Source of the DNA: Myxococcales bacterium UBA1238
GTDB taxonomy: Bacteria; Myxococcota_A; Bradymonadia; UBA7976; UBA1532
Direction of reading: 5' to 3'
Assembly (NCBI GenBank): GCA_002309015.1
Contig: DBWM01000037.1
Span: forward strand, 38,996 to 102,995
DNA length: 64,000 bases
Both the position numbers and the translations under genes were made by a program. The notes beneath the pieces are model-generated. The model saw only the letters and a program-made list of their open reading frames with translations, did no database searches and was not told where the DNA came from. Shown in pieces: positions 17,239 to 31,603 of the stretch. The first letter of the stretch is position 1; each line of letters opens with the position of its first letter.

Positions 17239-18959
17239 GCCAAACCTCCCTTCGACAACAGATCTTCGATATCGCCCAAAAGACGCTTGTAATCGGCCGA
17301 ATCGGTGGCGGCGTAGTTCAGGTTGCGGAACAGCTCCTGGAAACGAACCATCGCGGCACGCGCCTTATCTTTGGTGCCAAAGTCGGTGTCGAGGCGCAGG
17401 ACGCGCAACACCAAATCGAACATGAACCGCTGGCGCTCTTTGGGGCAGGCGGCGTCGACTTCGTCGTAGGCGTTTTGCTGCAGGTAGCAGTTATCAAAGA
17501 ATTCGCCCTTCAACATGGTCGTAAAGTCGCTCAGGCTCGTCCCTTCTTCGCCCACCACCGTCATCATCTGGCGCACTTCGTCGCCGCGATGCAGGATTTG
17601 GCGCGCAAAGGCGACCTTGTCTGAAGGGATGATGCCCTCGTATTTGCTCCAGGAATCGAGCGGATCGATGGAGGGGTAACGGCGGGCGTCGGAACGGGCG
17701 CGGCTCAAGCCGTGGAATGCACCCACCACCTTCAGGGTGCCCTGGGTCACGGGCTCTTCAAAGTTACCGCCGGCGGGGCTCACGGTACCACCGATGGTGA
17801 CCGAACCGCAGCGACCGTCGCGGAGTTCCAGCATGCCCGCGCGCTCGTAGAAGCCCGCGATGCGGCTTTCGAGGTAAGCGGGGAAGGCTTCTTCGCCGGG
17901 GATTTCTTCCAGACGGCCCGAAACCTCGCGCATGGCCTGAGCCCAGCGGCTGGTGGAGTCGGCGAGCAGCAACACGTTCAGGCCCATCTGGCGGTAATAT
18001 TCGGCCAGCGTCACAGCGGTGTAGACCGAAGCTTCGCGGGCGGCCACGGGCATGGCCGAGGTGTTGCAAATAATAATGGAGCGTTCCATCAGGCTGCGGC
18101 CCGTGCGGGGGTCGGTCAGCTTGGGGAATTCGCGAATGGTTTCAACGACTTCGCCTGCACGCTCGCCGCATGCCGCGATGATCACGATGTCGACTTCGGC
18201 GTTGCGCGAGGTGATCTGCTGAAGCACCGTCTTGCCCGCACCGAAGGGCCCAGGAATGCAGTAGGTGCCGCCCAGAACCACGGGGAACATGGTGTCGACG
18301 ATGCGCACGCGGGTCACCATCGGCTCCTTCGGGAGCAAACGGCGCTTGCAGATCGCGAGCGCGCGCTTCACGGGCCAGCGCTGTTCCATCTTTACGGGGA
18401 TCTCTGCGCCCGATTCATCGACCAGCGTCGCGATCACGTCGGTGACGGTATAGGCTCCGGCCGGCGCGATCTCTTTCACCGTGCATTGCCCGCGCAACAC
18501 AAACGGCACCATGATGCGGTGCAGGATGCTGCCTTCAGGCACGGTGCCGAGCGTATCGGCCGCCAAAACCACATCTCCCGCCTTTGCGACAGGCGTGAAA
18601 TCCCATTTTTGATTCTGATCCAGACCCGGGAGGTATTTTCCGGGCGTCAAGAAGAAGCCTTCGCCCTTGGCGAGCTCGCGCAGCGGGTTCTGCAAACCAT
18701 CGAAGATCTGGCCCAACAAGCCAGGTCCCAGGCTCACGCCCAGCATTTCTTCTTGAAATTCAACAGGGTCACCGACCTTTAAACCGCGGGTTTCTTCGAA
18801 GACCTGTAAGTCCACGACTTCGCCGCGTACACGAATGACCTCGGCCAAAAGCTTGGCCCCGTCCGCTCGGCAGCAGTGGCAGATCGCGTTTTGAACGACC
18901 ACGCCATTGGTTTGAGCGACCACCATGTTGCCAAAGACTGCCTTGATTGATCCGATCAC
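17235..18959 (-). CDS. V-type ATP synthase catalytic subunit A
   Basis: 574 residues with the full P-loop GPFGAGKTVLQQ, the catalytic ACGERAGEVVETIREFP, LADSTSRWAQAMREVSGRLEEIPGEE split by the usual spacing, and the non-homologous insert typical of A subunits. It hydrolyses or makes ATP in the cytosolic V1 head. It overlaps the DUF2764 gene and subunit B by 4 bases each. The protein contains an early Cys-rich stretch, CHCCRADGA (about residues 28-36), which I do not recall as usual for the family and which could be a metal or redox site. Confidence 0.93.
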   Translation of the reverse strand: MIGSIKAVFGNMVVAQTNGVVVQNAICHCCRADGAKLLAEVIRVRGEVVDLQVFEETRGLKVGDPVEFQEEMLGVSLGPGLLGQIFDGLQNPLRELAKGEGFFLTPGKYLPGLDQNQKWDFTPVAKAGDVVLAADTLGTVPEGSILHRIMVPFVLRGQCTVKEIAPAGAYTVTDVIATLVDESGAEIPVKMEQRWPVKRALAICKRRLLPKEPMVTRVRIVDTMFPVVLGGTYCIPGPFGAGKTVLQQITSRNAEVDIVIIAACGERAGEVVETIREFPKLTDPRTGRSLMERSIIICNTSAMPVAAREASVYTAVTLAEYYRQMGLNVLLLADSTSRWAQAMREVSGRLEEIPGEEAFPAYLESRIAGFYERAGMLELRDGRCGSVTIGGTVSPAGGNFEEPVTQGTLKVVGAFHGLSRARSDARRYPSIDPLDSWSKYEGIIPSDKVAFARQILHRGDEVRQMMTVVGEEGTSLSDFTTMLKGEFFDNCYLQQNAYDEVDAACPKERQRFMFDLVLRVLRLDTDFGTKDKARAAMVRFQELFRNLNYAATDSADYKRLLGDIEDLLSKGGLA

Positions 18960-19669
18960 GGCTGGCTCTTCCCGTCCTTCACGAGGAGGTTCATCTCAGC
19001 ATTGGCGTTCAGATTGCGCTCGGCTTTCGCCAAACGGTGCCAACGCTGCATCAAAAGGAGCCGCACGGCATACACCGCCAGCTCGTCGTCGTCGAAAGTG
19101 AACCACGCGTCATTTTCCACGGTAAACCGCCAGCGAGCGAGGTCCAAAACACGTTGTCCTGCCAAGGGGTTAGGCGCTTGCGACCATTCAGCCACGACGC
19201 TGTCGAAGTTGAACGACTGACCCAACTCATCGGCGATCATGTATTCAGTGGGATCGAGTTCGAGCGCTTTGGCTCTCGCCTTCACCAGCGCATTGCGCAG
19301 GGCCACCTCAAAGCACACATAGGCGTCGCTGAATGCACAGCGCGCGGGGTGATGCGCCATAAAGCGGAACCACGCTTCCCAAACGCCGTCCGACTGAACG
19401 AGATGGGGCTCCTGCACAAGATAGCTCGGCAGAGGCATTTCGCCGGTCATCTGCGCTTCTTCGAGCACAGCCGGTTCCATCTCGCCGGTCTCTCCCTGCA
19501 GGATCGCTTCGCGCTGCATGAGGTCGTCGCCCAATGCGATCGCTTCTACAAGTTCGCGGCTGCTCCCCGTGCAGATCTCGACCAGATCGCGCATCTTCAT
19601 GGGCGGCTCGTCGTCGATCGACCAAAGCCCGGGCAGGCAGCTCAGTAAGAAGATGTTTTCGCCCGTCAT
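18956..19669 (-). CDS. DUF2764 protein in the position of V-ATPase subunit C
   Basis: 237 residues beginning NIFLLSCLPGL, with W-F-R-F-M and later ARWRFTVENDAWFTFDDDELAVYA, the pattern of DUF2764. In Bacteroidetes, Chlamydiae and Spirochaetes this family sits between subunits E and A of V-ATPase operons that lack a normal subunit C, and it is thought to replace it as the rotor-socket subunit. The start shares one base with the end of subunit E and the end overlaps subunit A by 4 bases. No F or G/H subunit gene is in the operon. Confidence 0.82.
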   Translation of the reverse strand: MTGENIFLLSCLPGLWSIDDEPPMKMRDLVEICTGSSRELVEAIALGDDLMQREAILQGETGEMEPAVLEEAQMTGEMPLPSYLVQEPHLVQSDGVWEAWFRFMAHHPARCAFSDAYVCFEVALRNALVKARAKALELDPTEYMIADELGQSFNFDSVVAEWSQAPNPLAGQRVLDLARWRFTVENDAWFTFDDDELAVYAVRLLLMQRWHRLAKAERNLNANAEMNLLVKDGKSQP

Positions 19670-20298
19670 CAGGCGCCTTTCACCGCAGCGTTCTTGGAAG
19701 CGGCGTCAAGGATGTCGCGGATTGCGGGCGCCACGATCTCCTTTAAGAGATCGGTCACGCTCTCTTCGGTCACCTCGAGGATGCCGTCCGCGGTACGGTA
19801 CTCAAAACCAGCGCTCTTTAAGCTGCCCTGAACGTCGACGGATTTGCCGCCGTTGTTCAAAGCGCGCATGGCCCATTCCGCCAAAGGCTTGGCCAGTTTT
19901 TGATCCACGGCGATGCGCGCCTTCAGATCGCCCGTCAGTTCGGACTTTGCATGCTCGCGCACCAGTTCCTGCAGAGCATTCTTCACAAAATCGGCGTCGC
20001 CCAGGGCAGATTTCACCTCACCCTGAAGCACCCCCGTGAGGATCTGCGACAAACTCTGGCGCAACTCCAAAACGGCGTCGCGCGCAGCGATCCGCAAATC
20101 CTCGCGCGCCTGCACCGCTATCTGCTCGCCTTCTGACTTCGCTTTGGCAACAATCGCGTCGGCTTCATCCTTGGCTTTCTTGATGATGCCCGCCGCTTCC
20201 GCTTCGGCTTGAGATTTCAAGGCCTCCGCTTCCGCACGTCCTGCATCCACACCCTCCGCCTTGAGTTTGGCCACGAAGGTTTCGATCGACTCGGCCAT
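19669..20298 (-). CDS. V-type ATP synthase subunit E (peripheral stalk)
   Basis: 209 residues. The N-terminal half is a long Ala/Glu/Lys helix (AGRAEAEALKSQAEAEAAGI, then KAKDEADAIVAKAKSEGEQI), as in peripheral stalk E subunits. The globular C-terminal part includes VQGSLKSAGFEYRTADGILE and VTDLLKEIV. The frame is open upstream to 20430, but GAGGAGAT placed 8 bases before the ATG at 20298 marks the start. It is the first gene of the V-ATPase operon. Confidence 0.9.
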   Translation of the reverse strand: MAESIETFVAKLKAEGVDAGRAEAEALKSQAEAEAAGIIKKAKDEADAIVAKAKSEGEQIAVQAREDLRIAARDAVLELRQSLSQILTGVLQGEVKSALGDADFVKNALQELVREHAKSELTGDLKARIAVDQKLAKPLAEWAMRALNNGGKSVDVQGSLKSAGFEYRTADGILEVTEESVTDLLKEIVAPAIRDILDAASKNAAVKGA

Positions 20299-20366
20299 GC
20301 TGAATGATCTCCTCAAAAAACGAGGATCCGCGTACACGGATCGCTCATTAAAAAAAATTGCCCGGA

Positions 20367-20395
20367 TTCCTAGTCGATTCAAAAGCGAAGTGCAA
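20367..20395 (-). promoter_or_regulatory. Possible promoter of the V-ATPase operon
   Basis: On the minus strand TTGCAC (20390-20395) and TAGGAA (20367-20372) are 17 bases apart, about 70 bases before the subunit E start. The interval 20299-20450 is the divergent region shared with ycaO; an A-run of eight lies between promoter and gene. Confidence 0.38.
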
Positions 20396-20450
20396 CAATA
20401 GATGTTCTTCAAATGGGAAAAAATCCCCAACAGACAACAAATCGTAACAT

Positions 20451-22259
20451 ATGGCCATCAACTTACGCCCCAAGCCTTATAAAGCGCAGCCGCCCGAGGA
20501 GACGGTGGCGCAGATTCAGCAGGCGCTCAAAGCCGTCGGCCTTCCCACCCGGCTCACGCAGCGCAACTTTATGGGACTCCATTCCTGCACGCTGAAACTC
20601 GACGGATCCCTGCAGGACAGCGGACTGCAGACCGACGGCAAAGGCATGAACGCCGCTTACGCCAAAGCCTCCGCTTACGCCGAATGCATGGAGCGCATCG
20701 AAAACGGCCTCCTGCTCGCCGACTGCTTTGCGGCCCTGGATGCCCTCGATCCCCCCGAATCCCGCGGTGATTTTCGCTTAGCGCCCGACGAAGTCACAAA
20801 ATCCCAGGCAGCTTTGCTCGCCGAGCTCGCGGAGCCCTTAATGGCGCTCTCGGGCTCGGAGGATCGCTACGCGCTTGCCGATCGCCTGCAGAGTTTTGCG
20901 GGAGACGATCCGCTCACCTGCCTCCCCTTTACCGACGTCTTTCACGATCGCGAGGTTCTGGTACCCATCGAGTTCGTGCGCCGCTACACCACGAGCAACG
21001 GCATGTGCGCCGGCAACACAGCCGAGGAGGCGATCCTTCAGGGGCTCTGCGAAATCTTCGAGCGCTACGCCGCCGATCGCATCCAGTGGGCGCGCTTAAC
21101 GCCGCCCGACATCCCCCGCAGCTGCTTCGAGGGCACAGAGGCGCTTTTGCGCATGGAGCAACTCGAGCGCAACGGCCGATTCCGCGCGATCATCAAGGAC
21201 TGCTCGCTCGGCCTGGGTCTTCCGGTGGTGGGACTGCTGCTCATCTCGCCCGAAGAGGGTCTCTATCGCTTCAAACTCGGTGCGGATCCATCGCCGCTGA
21301 CCGCCTTCGAGCGCTGTTTAACCGAGAGCGGACAAGGTGGCGAAGAGGGGCTTTATCGCAGCCGCGTGCCGATCGATCTCGAACGCCGCAAGGATCGCGA
21401 CGAGGAGGCGGCCAAACGGCGTCAAAGCATCGATCACTATTTAAACTGGCGGAGCGGCGCGGGCGGCTGGCCTGCGGAGTTGTTCTACGAAGCGCCTTCC
21501 TGGAAGTTCACGGGGCTTTTTGAGCCTCAGAGCAGCGACGAAGGCGATCTTCGCCATCTCGTCTCGATCCTGCGTCAAAACGGCGCCGATCTCTGGATCC
21601 GCGACAACAGCTACCTGGGATTCCCCGCTTACCATCTTCTGGTGCCGCAGATGAGCCTGCTCGATCGCCTGAGCGAGCGCCGGGCCGCCCTGGTCGACCG
21701 CATCGATCGCCTGCGCCCCACCATCTGGCATCTGCAAAAAGCGCCCAGCGACGCCCTGAGCGATCTCGCGCAATCCCTCGAAGCGCTGCACGACGACATC
21801 GCACCGCGCCTCGCCTTTTTGTTCCGTCGCAAGTTTTTCCCGTGGTGGCGCCCGGATCCCCAAAAGCTCGCGCAGTTTGACGAGCTCGATCTCCTGGAGG
21901 CGATCCACCGGCATCTGGGGCAAACGGAAGCGATCAAGCGCGACCTCGAGCGGCAGGCCACGACGCCGGGCTCCGCCTTCAAAGCCAGCGATCTCAGCCG
22001 CTGGGCCGAGCGCAACGCCTGCAGCCTCCGGTTAGCCGGGCAGTCCGAATCCCAAATCGAGGCGATCTTAAGCAAGGCCTACAGCCCCGCTGTCCTCGAT
22101 GCCCTCCGCAGCGCCCAAAAACGCGACCCACTCGCCGCATTCCCCGGGCTCTCTCCCGAAAGCTGCTGCCCTGAACTCCGGGCGATCCGCGACGCCATCC
22201 ACCGCGCCCAGGCCGCCTTCAAACCTGCCCCGCTCCCCGCGGCCCTCAAAAACACCTAG
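20451..22259 (+). CDS. ycaO: YcaO protein of the E. coli type (RimO accessory-factor subgroup)
   Basis: 602 residues. The ATP-binding YcaO blocks are clear: KGMNAAYAKASAYAECMERI (about residue 65) and NGMCAGNTAEEAILQGLCEI followed by FERYAADRI (about 185-212). The wording closely follows E. coli YcaO, which has GMSAGNTRNEARVQGLSEVF there, and the length is also near its 586 residues. E. coli YcaO assists RimO in beta-methylthiolation of ribosomal protein S12. No precursor peptide, TfuA or dehydrogenase gene is adjacent, which argues against a natural-product cluster. It is divergent from the V-ATPase operon. Confidence 0.82.
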   Translation: MAINLRPKPYKAQPPEETVAQIQQALKAVGLPTRLTQRNFMGLHSCTLKLDGSLQDSGLQTDGKGMNAAYAKASAYAECMERIENGLLLADCFAALDALDPPESRGDFRLAPDEVTKSQAALLAELAEPLMALSGSEDRYALADRLQSFAGDDPLTCLPFTDVFHDREVLVPIEFVRRYTTSNGMCAGNTAEEAILQGLCEIFERYAADRIQWARLTPPDIPRSCFEGTEALLRMEQLERNGRFRAIIKDCSLGLGLPVVGLLLISPEEGLYRFKLGADPSPLTAFERCLTESGQGGEEGLYRSRVPIDLERRKDRDEEAAKRRQSIDHYLNWRSGAGGWPAELFYEAPSWKFTGLFEPQSSDEGDLRHLVSILRQNGADLWIRDNSYLGFPAYHLLVPQMSLLDRLSERRAALVDRIDRLRPTIWHLQKAPSDALSDLAQSLEALHDDIAPRLAFLFRRKFFPWWRPDPQKLAQFDELDLLEAIHRHLGQTEAIKRDLERQATTPGSAFKASDLSRWAERNACSLRLAGQSESQIEAILSKAYSPAVLDALRSAQKRDPLAAFPGLSPESCCPELRAIRDAIHRAQAAFKPAPLPAALKNT

Positions 22260-22332
22260 CCCAAAGCGATCCCGCCATCCCGCAGGCGCATCTGCAAAGC
22301 GCGGGCCGCAGCCCCAAACGCCGCTCCATCCA

Positions 22333-22614
22333 TCAGAACAGCTTCCAGGGATGCTCCTTGCGCTCCACGGGCTGCTTGTCGGTTTCGAAGTGACCCGTGC
22401 GCACCCACACGTACGAGGGATGCACGTTCGGTTTCTTGAGGCCGCCCGCTTCGATGTCGGTCACTTCGGGCTTCATCATCTCTTTGGTGAGCACCACAAA
22501 GCCGCCGTCGACCATGCGCATCTCGAGCTTGTCGCCCGCAGCCAGGCCCAGGCGCTCGCGCACCGAGGGCGGCAAACGAATATGGCCCGCTCCGCTCAAA
22601 ACCACGATCGCCAT
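22333..22614 (-). CDS. AbrB/SpoVT-type (MazE-like) DNA-binding protein
   Basis: 93 residues. The N-terminal half is a swapped-hairpin AbrB domain: AIVVLSGAGHIRLPPSVRER, then LGLAAGDKLEMRMVDGGFVVL. The C-terminal half is a polar tail. The frame is open to 22710, but GAGAGGAG 8 bases before the ATG at 22614 fixes the start. Such proteins act as transition-state regulators or antitoxins; no toxin gene is adjacent, so a stand-alone regulator is more likely. It is divergent from the giant surface protein gene. Confidence 0.8.
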   Translation of the reverse strand: MAIVVLSGAGHIRLPPSVRERLGLAAGDKLEMRMVDGGFVVLTKEMMKPEVTDIEAGGLKKPNVHPSYVWVRTGHFETDKQPVERKEHPWKLF

Positions 22615-22817
22615 CGCAGAACTCCTCTCAGCAAACTTCGCGATTGTTTCACCGCTTGAAGGCCCATGGCAAACAAAAAGGCCAGCAATTCGCAAAATCA
22701 CGCAACTCAACCAAACTCATTGCCAGCGAGTGCGGTTCAAGTTTAAATTTGGGCGCTTTTTTTGCAAAGAAGAAAGCAACTTCTCCGTTCACTTCGGCAT
22801 CCATAAAGGAAGCTTTC

Positions 22818-30002
<7,185 letters not shown>

Positions 30003-30125
30003 GCCCGCCACCATGCTGGACGATGCCACGCTGCAATGAGCGCAGCGCAGCAGTTCTGCAAAAGAACCCCCACCGTTTTGGGATCAGCTCAGTCTGATCC
30101 ACAAAAGTCCCCCACCTCCCTCAAC

Positions 30126-30302
30126 GCAGTCCCGCGCGATCGCAAATGAAACTGCGCTGTTTTGGTCGCGGTACGATGCGATCCTTTACGTGATGGCGTT
30201 ACCGTGAACGCAGTGCCGTGCAATCCTTCGCTGTGCGACGTTACGCTCAAAGCAGTCCCGCGCGATCCATAAAAGCGCCGCACGACGCTCACCGCATCAG
30301 CG
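30126..30302. repeat. Extragenic 42-bp array (GCAGTCCCG family)
   Basis: The stretch 30003-30457 holds no convincing gene. Counting from TCAACGCAGTCCCG at 30121, related 14-mers recur at 30163 (TGGTCGCGGTACGA), 30205 (TGAACGCAGTGCCG), 30247 (TCAAAGCAGTCCCG) and 30289 (TCACCGCATCAGCG), every 42 bases exactly. GCAGTCCCGCGCGATC is perfectly repeated at 30126 and 30252. The consensus is the same as in the array at 31338-31603, on the other side of the next gene. Confidence 0.8.
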
Positions 30303-30457
30303 CACGACGCCGCTGGCAGGCCGTGATCCCCTACCGCAATCCCCCTGCGCTCAAAATTTATCACTCTCCTGTGATTTTTGCTTGCTTCCGCTGTCCGGTG
30401 ATCCTATCGTTTTTGAGTTCATTGGCCATAACCCCGTTTCCAATAGGAGCAAATTTC

Positions 30458-31237
30458 ATGTCCGTTCTCTACGCCCCCCGAAACCACAGCGATCGGCAGC
30501 AGATCTGCCGGATGATCGACGACTGGCAGGGCTCCGCGACCGACGCGCAGCGCCTCTCGCTGTTCGAGCACCATTTTAAATCGGCGATGGCGCGGTACCA
30601 GGCGCTCTATGCCGACTATCACCAGAAGCACACGGCCGAGAAGAACACGCTGCTCGGCTTAAACGAGGCCGAAACGGCGAACGACGCCGCCGCGCGGAAC
30701 TGGATTGCGACCGTACGCGACGAGACCGGCCGCGAGCGCACCCTTGAAATCAAAGCGCTCCTGGGCGGCAACCTCATGAGCGCCGTTTTGCGCAAAAACA
30801 TGTCGTTCAAGGTCAACATGCTCGGCAAGCTGTTCGACCAGCTGGAGATCCGCCGCGAACTGCGCGGGGACGAGATCCAGTTGACCCAGTTCCGGCAGAA
30901 ATTCGAGGCCTTCAGGGCCGAAGTCGCCCGGGAAGAGCGCGAAAAGAACGATCTGACCGCCATCGGCAGCCAATACACCGAAGCCACCCGCCAGTTCGAT
31001 CGCGCCTACAACAAGTTCCGCCAGGCCTGGAAGCTGACCTACGGCGACAACGACCACAACGCCTTCTTCCCCGAGTTCGTCTCCAACAAGAAAGACGAGA
31101 AGAAGGAAGAAAAGAAGGAAGAAAAGAAGGTCGTAGCCAAGGCCCGCGCCGATTTCGCCGCCGCCAAAGCCGAAGAAAAGGCCGCCAAAAAAGCCGCCCG
31201 CGACGATGACGCGAGCAAAGAGGACGAGGACGAGTAA
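30458..31237 (+). CDS. Hypothetical helical protein with Lys/Glu-rich tail
   Basis: 259 residues, not recognised. It is strongly helical with probable coiled coils (LFDQLEIRRELRGDEIQLTQ, VAREEREKNDLTAIGSQYTE). There is no signal peptide or membrane segment. The last 50 residues are almost only Lys, Glu, Ala and Asp (KKDEKKEEKKEEKK...EDEDE), a tail that could bind nucleic acid or basic/acidic partners. TAGGAG lies 9 bases before the ATG; the frame is also open back to 30218, through the repeat array. A 42-bp repeat array flanks the gene on each side. It resembles the protein at 46279-47100 in size and tail, but not clearly in sequence. Confidence 0.75.
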   Translation: MSVLYAPRNHSDRQQICRMIDDWQGSATDAQRLSLFEHHFKSAMARYQALYADYHQKHTAEKNTLLGLNEAETANDAAARNWIATVRDETGRERTLEIKALLGGNLMSAVLRKNMSFKVNMLGKLFDQLEIRRELRGDEIQLTQFRQKFEAFRAEVAREEREKNDLTAIGSQYTEATRQFDRAYNKFRQAWKLTYGDNDHNAFFPEFVSNKKDEKKEEKKEEKKVVAKARADFAAAKAEEKAAKKAARDDDASKEDEDE

Positions 31238-31337
31238 AGGGAGCGGTGAGAGACGGGCGCCGGGCAGGGGCGCCACGTCGAATGCGGCGCTGCGCTCAGC
31301 GAACTGTGGGTGGATGGTGAATGGAGGCAGGCTGCGG

Positions 31338-31603
31338 TGAGCGCGGTGCGGCGCTTTTACAAATCGATCCAGGCTGCGTTCATCGCAGTCGCGTTCCCGG
31401 ATACAGACTGCGTGGCTTCCTTCATCGCGGAGCAGTTCGTTTGCTGATCAGGCCACACCGCATTGAACACAGCGCAGCGCATTTCACGAACAAGCGACTC
31501 TGCGCTCACCGTAGCCCCGCCTGATGCGCGATCACACGGGGCAACCCTCATTGCAGCCCGCCGCTTTTCATTCAGGCGCGGCATCGCTTTCATCGCAGTC
31601 TGG
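31338..31603. repeat. Extragenic 42-bp array, seven units in exact register (TCATCGCAGTC family)
   Basis: Related 14-mers start at 31338 (TGAGCGCGGTGCGG), 31380 (TCATCGCAGTCGCG), 31422 (TCATCGCGGAGCAG), 31464 (TGAACACAGCGCAG), 31506 (TCACCGTAGCCCCG), 31548 (TCATTGCAGCCCGC) and 31590 (TCATCGCAGTCTGG), each exactly 42 bases from the last. A second motif, GCGCTTTTxAxxxA, sits about half-way in several units. The array runs past the stop of the mutS-like gene at 31568, so its last unit is coding. No other gene lies in 31238-31567. Confidence 0.85.

Noticed and set aside
16336..18782. Plus-strand frames of 318 and 356 codons opposite V-ATPase B and A
   Set aside because: His/Asp/Gly-rich shadow translations of two highly conserved genes; no ribosome site and no family signal.
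20451..22259. YcaO as part of a thiazole/oxazole peptide cluster
   Set aside because: No precursor peptide, dehydrogenase, TfuA or export gene is adjacent, and the sequence follows the housekeeping E. coli subgroup.
22333..22614. AbrB-type protein as half of a toxin-antitoxin pair
   Set aside because: No small toxin-like frame lies next to it; the neighbours are ycaO and the divergent giant surface protein.
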